Shown in pieces: positions 22,195-36,100 of a stretch of DNA of 64,000 nt. Below the pieces are notes generated by a model, which saw only the letters and a program-made list of their open reading frames with translations, had not been told where the DNA came from and made no database searches. Each line of letters starts with the position of its first letter. Position 1 is the first letter of the stretch. The DNA comes from Pleurodeles waltl (Eukaryota > Chordata > Amphibia > Caudata > Salamandridae): contig NC_090444.1 in assembly GCF_031143425.1 (NCBI RefSeq), positions 1,313,175,324 through 1,313,239,323 of the forward strand, in the 5' to 3' direction. The translations under genes and the position numbers were made by a program.

Positions 22195-24190
22195 AAGGAT
22201 GTATTCCTGCCCTCATTATGATGTTGATGTATATAGATTTATAAAGCATGCAGCTACTTAAAGACGGTCCTGGCACTATGCCAGGCAGTAAAAGAAAAAG
22301 GAAGTATAGCTATTGAACAAAAAGTGAGGATTTGAGCCTTTTCCTGAACAATCCTTCATCTTATATCTGACGATGTTCTAAAGGCAAATTGTTCCAGCTC
22401 AATGGTCCAGAGAAGGAAAAGAAACGCCAGCTGGCCTTAGCCAGATAAATCCTAGGAATCTTGGCCAGAAGATTATTAGGAGAGGGCATGTTTCTCAAAG
22501 GGATGTAGTAGGAGATCCTAGAGGACAGATAGTTAGGTTCAGACTGAGGAAGCGCTCTGTGCATCAGAAGGGAATTCATGAATTAGATTCGCTTGTTCAC
22601 AGACAGCCTGTGTAAATTTCACAAATGCAAAAAGATATGCTCCCTTCTGGGCATACTGAGAGCAAGCCTAGTTGTGGCACTCTGTACAGTCTGTAGTTTC
22701 CTCATCTGAGACTGCAGCAGGCCTGCATAAAGAGCATGTGCATAATCCAACCTGGACATCATTGAGGCCAAGACCACAGCAATCCTTATTGGGACAGAGA
22801 GTAAGTGAAGGATTTTCTTTACCATGCGCAGAGTGTCAAAGCACAAGCCTACCACTGAGTTGATGCGAGTGTGGAAAGACAATGTTTTGTCATATTTGAC
22901 CCCAGGTTTTTTACTGCTTCTGCTTGGATATTAGGTGAGGAGGCTCCTTCTGGCCAATGAACTTCCAAGTTAAGATCAAAATTGCGTCCTACGCTGAGAA
23001 CCTCGGTTTTTTCACTATTACACTTCAACTGATTAAGACTCATCCAGTGAAAGACAGCAGACAGACAGGGTGTAATAGCATCCTGATTTTTTGGCCCTCC
23101 CCATGCCACAGGAAAAAACAATCTGTGTGTCATCCACATAAGATATTATTTTGGCCCCAAATAATTCAACGAAGTCGGCAAGGGTAGACATATAGATATT
23201 GAACATTGTGGGGCTCAGGGTCATGCCCTGGGGGACTCCTACTGAGACACTTTGACGGCCAGATGCAAAAGGAGGCAGCCACATTCTTGGCTCCTATCTT
23301 CAAGAAAAGATTTCATTCACTTCCAGGCGTTAACTATAATGGCAATCTCCTGAAAGCGGGTGAACAGCCTATCATGCAATACCATGTCAAATGCTGCAGA
23401 TAGATCTAACAGTACTAGGACAGCCCTACAACCCGCATCAATGGTACTCCTAATAAGTTCAGAGACTTGCATAATGGCTGTCTCTGTGCTGAACCTTGGT
23501 CTGAAGCTTGATTGGCTAGGATGTAGTAGCTTGTTCACCTGGATATAATTGGAAATCTGATCATTCACAAGGTTTTTCAGTACTTTGGAAGGTGCAGGCA
23601 AAAATGAAATGGGCCGCTAATTGCCATGGACATCAGGGTCCGTGCTTGTTACAATTTTGGCCTGCTTCCAACAAAGCAGTACTGTAGCTGTGGCCAGGGA
23701 TGTGTTTAACACGGAGTTCATGACAGGGTTAATGACATCAACACCCAGTGCTAGGAGAAAAGGGGGGTAGGGGTCAGAGGGAGAACCCAACTTAAGATGT
23801 AGAATAGCCTCTCTGGAGTCCTCTAATGAGATTACATTGAACACGATGAGCCAGCAGGACATGGTCATAGAGGAAAGAGTAGATATAGAGATCTTAGCTT
23901 CCAATGACCGAGTTGCTGAAAGACTATTTTGGATCTCCTGAATTTTATTGTGGAAAAATTAGGCAAATCCTTCACACCATTTGGCTGGGGAAGCTTTGCT
24001 TCTGTGGCAGGCGACGGTTTGAAAAGTTATTTATGATCTTATAGATTTCTGTAGGTTTGTGTCCACTTAAGTATCCTGGTTAAATTCGTTGCTCGAACTT
24101 CTAACTCTCTCCTTCTATTTTCCACCATATCTAAAAATGTCTTCTCCCCTTCTGTCAATTTACACGTCAAATTATGCCTATGAGCGTAGG
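22195..24190 (-). pseudogene. L2/CR1-type LINE reverse transcriptase, broken
   Basis: Minus-strand pieces of one LINE ORF2, in order: 23904-23617 (LALGVDVINPVMNSVLN, LLCWKQAKIV), 23601-23317 (VLKNLVNDQISNYIQVNKLL, then SFRPRFSTETA and LLDLSAAFDMV), 23284-23033 (VPQGMTLSPTMFNIYM and the active site SYVDDTQIVFS), 22882-22619 (RLDYAHALYAGL) and 22579-22361 (FSFSGPLSWNNLPLEHRQI). Order and motifs fit the L2/CR1 group. The endonuclease is absent, so the copy is 5'-truncated near 24190 where ERV sequence begins. Frameshifts separate the pieces. Confidence 0.8.
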
Positions 24191-24218
24191 CAGTATCTAG
24201 TGTCATGGTAAGCATCAA

Positions 24219-24823
24219 CTACCTTGGAGCTGTATCTGTACTTTTGGTATAAGGATGTCTATTCAGATGTTTAAACAAGGGAACTTTGGAAAGGACTAAA
24301 TCATAATTTGAAAAACAATATTGAAAATAATCCTGCCCATAGAAAAGGCTCAGTAAAAGAGTACAAGTGACACCATACGTTAAAGGTATATGGCTATAAG
24401 TGATACCTTCTGAAACTAATGAGGGTAACTGCATACAGGCATAACAGTCCCTCGCATTCATGGTGTCAACATATTCATAAATCAATTTAGTAGAAGAGTT
24501 ACAGAATAGTCTCCTATCGATAACTCTGCATGTAATTGTTTACTGTCTAAGGTATGTAAACTATCATCTATAGATTTCAGAGTGAAGAGGTTATCACTAG
24601 GCTTGGGTTTAACTACTGTAGAAGGTGTAGGTGAAGATAGTCCTATAAGAAGAACAATTAGCACTTTAACAGTGACAATCAATATACCTGTTAGCCCATT
24701 TCTACATCTATTTGTTTTATTAGTTTCCATGACTCCTCTCAAACCAGACCGGTGGGTGGAATATAGCAGCAGCCGAGTCTTCTCTGTCAAGTTCCACTTG
24801 TGCAAATGGAAAAACAAGTCCAA
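24219..24823 (-). pseudogene. ERV envelope N-terminal remnant
   Basis: Position after integrase and a strongly hydrophobic segment (about 24690-24630) in the first piece (24823-24482) suggest the leader of an envelope precursor. The second piece (24485-24219) has the Cys-x-x-Cys pattern typical of a surface subunit start. The transmembrane subunit is absent because the element is truncated at about 24205. Assignment is by order and general features; the frame is broken near 24484. Confidence 0.45.
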
Positions 24824-25626
24824 CAGATGTGATGATTTTATTTACAAATCTTTGTGAGACTCCCTTAGCCCTGTTCAGTGTTCTTCTAAATGACATCCTT
24901 ACACTCCTTCAGCTGCCTCGGGCCCCAGTACTCTTCTTAATTACCTATTAAAGTTCATCTATGCCACTAATACATAAACAGTTCAGAAATCACAGTCATA
25001 GCAAATCGAGTCAGTTCATTTAGTGGCAAAGTAATTTCAAAACCCAGTCCAGCCACAATGTTCAGTATAAGGAGGCTCAATTATATTTGCACTGTTATTG
25101 TCAAGGTCCAAAAATTCACTCTGTCCGGCATTAGCAGGAAATTATGTCCATGCTCTTTTTGACCTCCTCAGTGCAACTCCTTTATCCTCACCGTCACTGA
25201 AGCCAGAATACTCAATATTGCTTGGAATAGCCTGAAGTACATGTCCCATTAGGCAGATTCAGTCTTTCTCTCTCCTGCCTTCTTGACAGAGTTTCTAGCT
25301 CCCACTCACGTTCTCACAGCAATAGGCCTTTCATCGGGGTCTGAATCTGACTAATTTGCCACCACAGGAGGAGACTCTCTTGTCTCAGTTTCAGCTGTTA
25401 ACTCATCCATCCCCTCTCAGACGGAACATGTGTGTTTGGTCCCCAACAGCTTGTTTAACCTGCTCCCTCTGTCTCTCTGTCACAACTGGCACACCTGGGA
25501 GAGGTGCTGTCATGTCATCAAGGGGACACTCAACTCTGGGAGTGTGGGAAGCAGTTGGGGAAACCTCCACATTTAACAGCTGTAGTTGTCACCAGAATAA
25601 CCTGATAAGGTCCACACCAACAGCGT

Positions 25627-28600
25627 TCAATGCATGATTTCCTCACATTCCTTCTTCTCCAGGACCCAGTCACTCAGATTGAGGTCATGGCACTGCTCCA
25701 GATGTGGCGATGATGTGGCTGCCCCGACTGGGTGAGACACAGAACGCACCACGTAAACCAGTCCTTTGCAGTAATCAAGAATCATATCATTTGTAATGTT
25801 CACAAGCACATTTGCAGGCACTAGTGGCAATCACATTGTTCTGCCCAGGATTTTCTCATGGGGAGGACAATCCTTTCCTCCAGTCAGGAATACTGCGAAG
25901 ACTAATCAACACAAGGGGCAAAGCTTCAGGTGATTTCAAAGATATCGAAGCACACACTTTAGCCAGTGTGGATTTTAGTGTGCTATTAACCTGTTCCACT
26001 ATCCCTGAAGTTTTAGGTCAACAGCTGCAATGTACTTTCCGCCACACTTATAATGTTGCGTACAACAGTTTCAGGACCTTATTGTTTAAATCAGCTCCTC
26101 AGTATGAATCCAGAGGAGTTAGGAAACTGAACCTAGGGATACGTTCCCTCAACAACAACTTAGTTACTGTGAGACTTTAATTTCATCTGGTCTGGTAGGC
26201 TTCAACCCAACACAAGTTGATGCACACAACCAGTTGGACATATCTGAGCCCGGTGCACAAAGGCATTTCTAATAAAGTCCAACTGCATCCTGTTGAAGGG
26301 ACTGCCTGAGCTCCCTATGTGGCTTATTGTCATTGCAGTTCTCTTCCCTACATTCATTTTGTGGAACACAACACACCTGTGACACAATCCTTCCACTGTC
26401 AGTCTAAATCTGGGGTTAACCACGTCTGCTGATTCAGCCGAACCATACCATCCCGCCCTACATGGGCAGGTACATGAAAATGTCTAGCCATAGGGAGCAC
26501 CAGACTATCTGGCACACAGGTTTTCTGTCTGCTGGAAACCAAACATCATCATCCTTTTTGACACAACCTGCTCTGATCCAACCTTGTTGTTTTGCCTCTG
26601 GCACTTTCTCTTGCATGCTCATAACTTACTCCAGTGTATCAGCTGTAGTTAACAGAAGGTTGTAATTAGTCTCAGCTGCTGTTTCGTTGCAGTATTCATC
26701 ACTGAATGTACACGCTCTATGAACACAGTATTTTGCAACTTAATTTCCATATTTATGCCCACTGTCAGTCATTTCCACTGTGGTGTGCAGAACATTTCAC
26801 AACCGCAATTTGAGTAGGCAACTGCAGAGCTTCAAGTAAATCATTTAAATACGCTCCATTTTGAAAGGGAGAGCCAGAAGAGGTCATGAATCCTCGCTGT
26901 AACAATAACTGCCCAAAGTCTTGGACCATACCAAAGTCATACAGACTATCAGTGAAAATCGTCACCCTCTGCTGCTCAGAAACACAGCATGCTCTGGTAA
27001 GAGCAACCAATCCAGCCACTTGTGCAGAGTACTCCACAAAGCCAGGGAGCTTCAACTGCACCTGAGGCTGTACAAACTGAGTTGGCAGCTCTCAGATTTC
27101 CTTCATAGTCTTGTCAAACAAGACCCATCGACAAACAGTATGAAATCAGACTAAGGCAGCAGCTCATCTCAAATGTCTGGTCTTCATTTGGTGCATAGTT
27201 CAATGATATCTAGCCAGTCATACTCTACTTCTTTCTCTTCTCCCTCCCTCAACTTCAGGAAGAAGGAATAGTGTAGCAGGATTCAAGGTAGCACAGATTT
27301 AACATTCACATTCTCTGTGGCCAAAATAATTTGTTCATAGCATGATAACCTGCTATTTATCAAATGTTTGGTACAGGCAGCTCAACTGAGAGGGGCACAA
27401 ACACAGTAAGAGGATGATCCATCACAATATTTTCACATTTTTCGATCGTGACACCCACAGCTGCCACTGCTTTAAGGCAACCTGGCAGAGCTGCTGCTAC
27501 GGGGTCAAGAGTAGCAGAAAAATAGACCAAAGGCCTCCGTGAATTCCCATGCAATTGTGTAAGCTCTAAGAGAGAGCAAAACTTCCTCTTCCTGCAAAAT
27601 ACATGAAATTATCTATTGTAATCAGGCATTCGCACTGATGTGGCACACAGAGACTTTCTCTCAGCTTTAGGAAGGCAACCAAGCAATTGTTATCCCACTG
27701 TACCTGAACGGACATCTCCTTGTGTGTCAGTCTCTCTAAAGGTTTAACCACTAAAAAAAAGTTGGGTATCCACTAGCGACAGTAGCACACAATCTCAAAA
27801 AAGATTCTGACTTCTCTCTGTGTAGTTGGCGGTTTTATTTTCAGGATTGCGGAAATCCTTTCTTGCGACAATTTCCTCGCTCCCGTCTCCATCTTCTAAA
27901 TATGATGTCCAAGATACTGGACCTCTTTTTGACAGTACTGCAACTTACTCTGGGTTACTTTATTTCCATTCTCAGCTGGGTGGTTCAACAGGACAATGGT
28001 GTCTTGCTTACAAGATTCCTGTGTTTCTGATGCCACCAACAGGTCATCTATATATTGTACTAGGACTGAGTTATAGGGCATGAATAAGGACTCCAGATTC
28101 TTTTTGATGGTTTGATTAAAAATAGAGGGGCTCCCAGTGTACCCCTGTGGAGCTCTACCCCATGCTAAAACAAGGGTCTGAAACCGGAAGGCAAAGAGGA
28201 ACTGGCTGTCCTCATGCAATGGTACAGAATTGAAGGCCTAGCATAAATGGACAATGGTGTACAGCTCAGCCTCACATAGAATTGGAAAATAAATCACAGC
28301 TGTATTCAGTACCACAGTACGACATGGAACAACTATGGTGTTTATTTTTCTCAAATCTTGGACAGCGTGTTACTTACCACCAGGCTTCTATAAGCCCACA
28401 ATTGGTGAGTTATATGGACTTTCCATTATCTCCTTCAAAATGCCTTGCTGTGTCATGGATTCAGTCATTGGAGTGATCCCTGCATTTGTTAGAGGGGTCA
28501 AATTACACTGTGGTGTTTTGGGTACTCAATATTTGGCTTCACTTTAATGAGGAGGGGCTCAACACCTTTGATGAGACATAAGTCCTTCTCTGAAAAGTGA
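25627..28600 (-). pseudogene. ERV pol: reverse transcriptase, RNase H, integrase (broken)
   Basis: Retrovirus-type pol on the minus strand. The RT palm is at 28219-27896, with an APQG-x-x-x-SPSIF stretch and the active site QYIDDLLVAS. The connection region is at 27751-27360 and RNase H at 27061-26765, with TDSLYDFGMV holding a catalytic Asp. An integrase segment is at 26423-26202 and its C-terminal part at 25830-25627 (NLSDWVLEKK). The order and the YIDD box match gamma/epsilon-type retroviral pol rather than Ty3/gypsy. Numerous stops and frameshifts separate the segments. The enzymes would copy viral RNA to DNA and integrate it. Confidence 0.75.
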
Positions 28601-28768
28601 CAGACTTAAGGCTTTGCTGTATCTCTAAGATCTGGTGGCAACTCGTCGATTGTCATCATGGGGAACAGTACAACATAAAGACCAGCTCTTGCCATTTTAG
28701 AGGCAATGCCCTCATCATGAGTCTGCAGCTCAATACCTCTTGGTGTATAATAGATGGTACAATTCAGC

Positions 28769-30172
28769 TTACATTGGACTAGAATCACATACCTTAAATT
28801 GGTGATTCTCTTCAAAGGACCCTATTTTGACAAGTACTTTTACTGTTACAGGATTTGTCATTTGTTTATTTGCAACGCCTATAACTTGGATTCTTTTTCC
28901 TGAGAGGCGTAGGCCTGGAACCTCCACTGTCTTAAAAGTAGAGTGAGTAGCACCAGTATCAATCAAAAATGATGCAAAGTGGCCATTCATCTCACCATCT
29001 ACGAATGGACCACTCTGGCCTACGTCTAAGACTGCGTCAAGCATGCAATCTTCCTCCTTTCTCAGGCACCATTGTAAAGACGGGTTAGAACCGTAGTCTT
29101 CAAATGCTTCAAACATAGGGAACTGTTGAAGTGCACCCTGATTTTGGGGAAATATTTGCTTCAGACTTGGGATCTGATTCAAATTTAATCTGAGACCATG
29201 TGTATTTTGATGTGGCATCAGGGCTTGTGGAACCTGTATCACCGGAGTTTGGGGCACATCAAAATTCTGCATTCTCTGTCTCGGTACGTTCTGTGACTGT
29301 ACATGGTTATTATGCTGGGGTTCTGAAAAACTTACATGAAATGCCTGCTTCTAATACCCCAACTTATTACAATAATGACAAAGATTTGTCTTTTTCAAAG
29401 TGGCAACATCAATTCCACTACTCGGATCAATCAGAACACCACGTCCTCTACCTTGTTTTAGAAACCCATTTCCACCTTGCATCATCAGCATTCCTTGCTG
29501 ATACACTAGAACCAACACTGTCTGCAAAACACTGACTCTATCATCCTCTTCTCAGTGCAGCCCTCATCTGAGCCACCATAAATTTCTCTTTAAGTCTTTT
29601 CTACTTTATCTCCAATTCATCACTGTAATATTTTGCATACCTCAAACATTTGTCTATTGATTTATTCTGTCAACATATCAAATGTTGCTGAATCATCAAA
29701 CTAATTTCAGATCTCAATCCTGTCACAAATTTAGACACTATTAGTCTATTTTATCTGTTCTTTTACATTTCGCCTTTTAATTTCCTTGCCTTGGCTTTCC
29801 TTTCTCTTTCTCCTTATCCATTCCTTAACTCATAAGTGTTGGGTACAATTTAGCTCCCTCTATCATGTCAGTCCTCCGACTTTTTTGTTATGTATCTCAT
29901 CTAGCATCTGCACAAATACGCACTGCCTTTTGGACCCATCCCTGAAATTGTTCTCCCTGCTTTGCCTGGGCCACATGTGCCCAAGCATTAAGTACTTCAT
30001 ACTGTGTGGGTCTAGGTTGTGGTTTCATCTCATACAATATGCTACTCAGATTTTCAATAATTCTTAAATTATATGTGCCATAGTGTGGAAACCTCAATGC
30101 ACCTTCTTTCTCTGTGTTCTTATGCAATTGGTTCGGACAAATACATATGTGAAGAACCACATTTATTGCCAT
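28769..30172 (-). pseudogene. ERV gag C-terminus and protease (broken)
   Basis: The piece at 29272-28769 contains the aspartic protease signature LIDTGATHSTF at about 28955, with the usual downstream beta-rich region. Upstream, around 29350-29380, a CxxC segment looks like a degenerate zinc knuckle whose later His and Cys are lost. The piece at 30172-29897 is a plausible capsid fragment. Protease and gag appear to share one frame, as in gammaretrovirus-like elements, but several stops prevent proof. Confidence 0.65.
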
Positions 30173-30581
30173 ATAATGACCTGATGTACCTTTAGGTGGT
30201 GCCTTGTTTCCTTCTCAAACAGGTACTTTCACATCTCCCCTCATTAAATCTTGTAACGCCATAAGACATTTAATTTTTCAACAATGTTCTTCAGCAATCA
30301 CATTTTTAAATCTGTCTCTAAGTAAGAATAAGCTCTTCACCCACAGTTCTTGCTTGACAATGAGAGCCAATAATAGCATGACACTCTATGATGTAGACAT
30401 CCAATAGCAGCACAGCTCAACACCATCTGGCCAATAACAGCGTGGCACACTATGACGTCAATCTCCCTTCTCACAGCGGCTCACCCTTATTTACAGTTTT
30501 TCGTGAACTCACTCTTTTCAACACTAATCATGCATGACAAAAATGCAAAGCAATTTCAACAAATAACTCTGTCTACTCCAC

Positions 30582-33127
30582 TGTAAGAAAGTGCCCTTTT
30601 TGTATGGTCACCTCCCCCCCCCCCCACCCCCTCCACATACACACACTTTTTGCTCTAGGTGCTGTTGCTTATGACTCTGAAAGTGCACTAGAGCTCTCCC
30701 TAAATTGGTAACTGTAAATTTGTATCCCAGTTGGCAAGTACTTTATCCCCCTTATAAGTCCTTAGCATATGGTACTAATTGTACCAGGGCATGGGTGTTA
30801 AAGGGGTCACCAAGGACTGAAGCACTGATTGTGACACCCTGCGTGACCCAACTACTGACAGCAGGCCTGCCATTGCAGACTGGAGGAGCTGTGCAAACTG
30901 GTCCAACTCATCTGTACCCACAACATGTGTGGCACAGCCCCAGCACTGCCATTAATATATGTGAGTCACCCAAAAGGTAGGTCCCCAGAGCCCAGGAGGC
31001 AGGGTGCATTATATTTAAGGTGTGGACATATTAGTGCAAGCTCATATGTCCCTAAAGTAGCCTTTCCCATTGAAGTTTACTATAAGTGGCCAAGGGTCCA
31101 TGGGATAACATAGGCTGGCACCCAGGCAAACCCGAAGCCTTGGTATCACAAAACGTGCCTTCTCACTCCTGACATGAATCTCGCCTAAGGGCGATGTGGC
31201 ATGGACCCAGAAAAGTAATCTTAGAGGTTGCCCACTGAGTTACCCCTGTTTTCCTGTGCTCTGGCTGCCATGTCGCAGCTGCTGCCACCAAGGCAGGATT
31301 CTGACCCCTCCCAAAACCCCCTCCCACAGGGGTGAGGTGCGAACACTCCCAGGAGTCAGGGCAATGGCCTGAATGGGAAGGAGGTCACTCCTCCCTCCCT
31401 CCCAGGAACGCTAGAGAAGTGGCACATTAAGGCAGTGTGCTTCAGAGGGCACACCGCATCTCATTTGCAAGCAGACTGTCTCCCAGTGGAAGACAAAGCC
31501 GTCCCCAGGAACATTTGTATTCGAGTAGGTGGGGAAAAATAATTAGTCAGGAGGAGTACACCCCAGAAGACTACCTACACATCTAGAGTGGGCAGCTTGC
31601 TTAGCAGGCTCCAGTCTCCTGCTAAGGAAGATCCCTGCCATCTTGGAAAGAGGCAGAGTAGAAGGTTCTGGGAAAAAATGATGCCACGACCCACCAGATG
31701 TGGGCACCCCAGGAGTGAATTAGCCACTAGGGCTAGTAGCCCATTGGATGCTTGTAACCACACCTCAAATGCCCCAAAACCTAGGATTTAAGTGGCATCT
31801 CTGGCACCAGATCTTTAGACCTGCAACAGCTTGTGGCCAGAGAAGACCTACATCAATGACAACAGGGACCTGAACTAACAAAACGTGTGATACCTTGAAT
31901 CTGTGGTAACCCCTTAGAACTGCTTGACGGTGGCTCATCCTGGACCAAAGACTGCTTCTCCCATCAAGCAGGCACCCTTTGTAAGTCAAATATAAGGACA
32001 AACTCCCTTGGATTAGTGCCACTAGTCCCCTGCCCACAGCAGGTAAAAAATACTGACCGGATCCAAAGAAAACTTGGCCATCGGGCCCTCCGAGGGACCG
32101 CCCAAAGGCAGGTAGTCCAGTGCATTGTGGTAAGTGTAGTCCAGGTCCCTGCCAAGTTACAGCCAGCTACCATTCTCCACTGGACATCCAGAAGGGAAGA
32201 TAGCTTTTCCTCCAACTTACCACTCCCAAGGCATTTTAGTGGCCAGTCCAGTCATCACCACCTTTACTCAACACTGCAACGCGAGGGTATACCGTTCACC
32301 CGATGTCCCCTGTGGCTCAGTTATTGAGTTTTTGCATCTGTTTCCTCACCCGCACCATCTCAGTGGTCACTGTCTCAGTGGCAAAATCAGCAACCGCAGC
32401 TCCCGTTCAGCACCAAGGATAGCCAAGCACACCTCTGCGCCAGAGACGCCGAGACTAGGTAGAGTTTGTCTGCCTGGTGAATCCTGGTCCAGCAGCCAAC
32501 ACAAGCTTAACCCGCAGAGGGCTCCCAAACTCGACCTGCAAGTGGCCATGTGTCACAAGTACCATTTTACAGCACCCGTGACTCCCATGTTCAGCACCAA
32601 AGAATGCCAGGACACCTCTGCAACCAGGCACCAAGAGCCAGGTAAATTTGGTCCAACTGTCATGGCTTGGTCTTGGGACCTGCACAACATTAACCACGAG
32701 TAGGTTCCTCCGAGCTCACCCTGCAAGTGATAGAGTGTCCCTAGTAACTTTTCCCATTGACCACAATGATGAGATTTGAGAGCTTGCAAATGTACAGATT
32801 TTATTCCTGCTTTAAAATTCATAACTCTGGTTATACCTAACTGATTTGCTTTGTTTTTGTGTCTAAAATTAAATAAAAATCTGCTCTATTCGTATAAATT
32901 GGTGTCAAATTTCTTTTGAGTTGTGTGAATTACTCATTGTCCATGTTGATACTCTGAAATGCTTAGCACATGTTCCTCTAGTAAAGCCTGACTGCTCTTT
33001 GCCACATTACCTAGACGGAAGTAAGGGTTTATTGTTGTGAATCCAGGGGTCCATCTTTGGGATATTTTGAGAGTATTACGTAGCGAAGCCTAACCAGCCT
33101 CACTGCATGATACTCCACATTCCTACA
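30582..33127 (-). repeat. Candidate 2.5-kb LTR of the ERV
   Basis: Plus-strand limits are TGTAAGAAAGTGCC at 30582 and CATTCCTACA ending 33127, giving TG...CA ends. A C-rich run sits at 30611-30640. No matching 4-6 bp duplication flanks it, as expected if it is the 5' LTR next to internal sequence on its left. Its right-hand block (AAAGCCTGACTGCTC at about 32984) resembles the 3' part of the LTR at 43096-45189, where the block is AAGCCTGACTGCTC. An AATAAA on the plus strand (about 32872) would suit the opposite orientation, so a nested solo LTR is the alternative. Confidence 0.5.
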
Positions 33128-36100
33128 TTTAGTCACACAAGAAACGATCAGGAGTAACACTTTCCAACCCACTCTGACTCGTAATCCAATGAGACCTCAA
33201 CCAGCAGAGAATCATCTAGATTGGTGCAGATTCTCCTTGTGTGCTAAGGAATCACCACACCAAAAACACCTTACTCGCACACAAAGATGAAAGTCCCTAT
33301 CTACAGTGTGCCGTCAATGACGTCTCATGACAAGCACCACTAATCTTAGCAGACAATCACAACAGGGTGTCTTCTACACCAATGACTTATTACTATCCTG
33401 GGATCTTAGGCTAGGTCGAGCCCGATAACAACTTCAACTTCTCTGCATCAAGTGCCACACTCACACAACAACTTAAACGTTACCCCATCACACCCCACAA
33501 TCTATCCAAACACCTCAAACTAGAAATAAGTGATTGCAACACACAACCCTATTAATACTCACTCCTCTGATGTTACAACTCTCTCTTGAATGGCTGGAAC
33601 TCCATGAGGCTTCCAACTCGAACCTTTGGCTTTAGGGGCTTGGACTGGGATTGGAAAATCTAGAATGTGGACTCTCTAACTCCCTGCTTCAGTAACTATT
33701 TATGCGACAAGCTATCATCTGAGAGGGTGCATGTGAAAGCGGACGGTGGTCTGCATTTACTGGATCTTGCAGTGTACTGAAAGGCAAGGGAGTTAACAGT
33801 ATATCAACAAATTACAATTTCCTGAAACCCATTTGGCTACACAACAAGCACCAGGAATCAATATTGAAGGTTAGTGGGTTTATTATAAATTAGTGATCAA
33901 TCTAATATAGATGCATAACAGAATCAAATTGTAAAGGTACAGAATCAGAACCGGCAAACTGAAACGCCAGAATAAATTCAGTCTCAATAGCATAATGCAT
34001 TTAAGGATTACAGTCACAGCAATACAGAAACAAAAAAATAGGAATTTATATTCCTTAAAGAAATTTAGATTGCTCCTTCTCACCAGAAACACAATTAAGG
34101 AAATCTAGCTACGTTATGAGCTAATAGGGTAAGGTCTCAAGGGTCTTAGGGATAGCGCAAGATAGGTGTCAGCATCTCAAAGACTCCAGTAGGTCTTGAG
34201 AAATAAAAAAAATCAGTGTTAGCATAAAGCTATGAACTGTAAAGGCAAAGTGGTCTGAGAGGTATGCACCTCTTCAAATCAAAAGAAATATGCTGCAACT
34301 CTAAAAATGTGAACACTAACTTAAGATGAAAAGTTCCAGGAGCATCAGTATCTCCCAACATCTTACCAGGAATCCTCTTTCTCACTGAACGCACTTGCAA
34401 CATTAGATGAATCTCGCATCCCACAGAGCTCCAACCACCAGGTTTACCTTTAGTTTCTCCATGTCAGATATGCAATGAATAGGAGGCCTCTTCTGCTCAT
34501 TAAATCGTCCAGTCCATGCCAAAAGTTCTCTCCTAAGGCCCTCTATCTATAATACACAACACTCCTTTCTGTAGCTAAGAAATAACAAAATGTGCACCTG
34601 CAAAATAAGAACAGGCAGAAAACAAGAAAATACATTTCACGTTAAAATGAAGGCCTACTCATACTAACTTAGGAAATCATTGTCACTGTATATTGTAATG
34701 ATCAGTTATAACTGCAAGCATAATGTCAAAATAAATGGAAAACATGAATAAATAAATTCATGATTACAAATGCAATGTGCTTTCAGGAAACGTAATATTT
34801 CAAAATACAGGTGTTAACATGCTTGAGAACTACAAATCTTTATGTTAAAGTTAAACATTAGAACACATTTGTATATATGAGATTCTAATTTCTACAGTGA
34901 ATGCACCTTCAATAATACGGTTTGATGCTTCACTTTACATTAATAATGTCAAGTCACAAAGAATACATGGTGTTGATTACATTTTTATTTTACTTTTGTA
35001 ATGTGTAGGGGTGAAGTCAAAAGTATGCATGCCAATGTTTTTTCTTTTATCTTTCTCCTTCCACATGTTGCATAATGCCGAGGCCATTGCACAGACAACC
35101 GGTGTTTATGGTGTTGGAGGAGGGCCAGGGTGCTGCACTTGTTCAGCAGAGTCTGAGGTAGAAATAAGCCTATAAAAATGTTTTCTTCCAGAGGCCCATA
35201 AATCTGTTTCTAGGATGTTTCACAGCACAAAATGACTGGAAAATGTGTTCCAGTTCCTAATCGGATGGAAGGTTAATGACAAGCATTTCCCTATAAATTC
35301 AGAATTGTCTTCATACAGCTGTTATGCTCTTTTAACTACCTGAATCTAGTCCTCTCTGTTATTTTGAAGTTGGACCACATGCAATTGGCTTTTTAAATTG
35401 TGTTCATAGTTTTCTGAGTAAAATTTGGAAAATGATCACGTCATTTAGCACTCACTTTATTAAGGTGAGACCTATCAGCTTCATCAATGCTTATTAACGA
35501 TGAAGCAGCAAACACAGCTAATATCAGTACATGGTGCCATTTGGTGGCTGTGTTATGCTTTTTCTTTCTCTGGGACATATACTTTATTAATAAAATAAAC
35601 TTAAGTCATAAGGGCCTTGCTTCAGTCTGCTTACCTAGGCCCCATCTGACCTGCCTGGGATGGATAAAGGGCCTGTTAAAGGTGCTTTGTTATCACTGTT
35701 TAGGCAAGAGTACTACACATAAAGAGAACCATGCAATGCACATAGCCATACTCAGGAACAGTAGTCCACTTCTGTTGTCCTAACACAGTGTGCATCTATA
35801 CACCATCCTTGTTGGAATAGGGAATTATGCCCAGCCATTTGGCTCTCTTCCACTCACTGGATCTGGCAAATATGAAGCACAAAGTCTAGTTTAAACAAAA
35901 GAGTCCCTCAACAGCTAGATTGGGCAGCATGGAGCAAAATGAAGTGGTGCGACACAAGTCTCCAAAACACATCTTGGCAGTAACATTATTTTTATTCCTC
36001 AATAAATGTCTGTACAACAAAGTTATTTTTACTCTTCAGTAGCATCTTTACAATGTTAGTTTTAGTTTAAAAAATGCATCGTGGCAACATTATTTTTATT

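Larger units (their letters stand above)
24205..30581 (-). mobile_element. Endogenous retrovirus internal region (gamma/epsilon-like pol), 3' truncated
   Basis: The minus strand carries gag, protease, RT/RNase H, integrase and the start of env in retroviral order from 30581 down to 24205. All frames are interrupted. The element stops within env where the L2 LINE begins, so its 3' LTR is missing. A candidate 5' LTR lies at 30582-33127. One base after it on the minus strand a TGG-starting stretch (30580 downward, TGGAGTAGACAGAG) could be the primer-binding site. The inheritance is ancient and non-functional. Confidence 0.75.

Noticed and set aside
30582..33127. Certain assignment as the ERV 5' LTR
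   Set aside because: Position and TG...CA ends fit, but a plus-strand AATAAA near the right side and the missing partner LTR leave a nested solo LTR possible, so it is listed only as a candidate.
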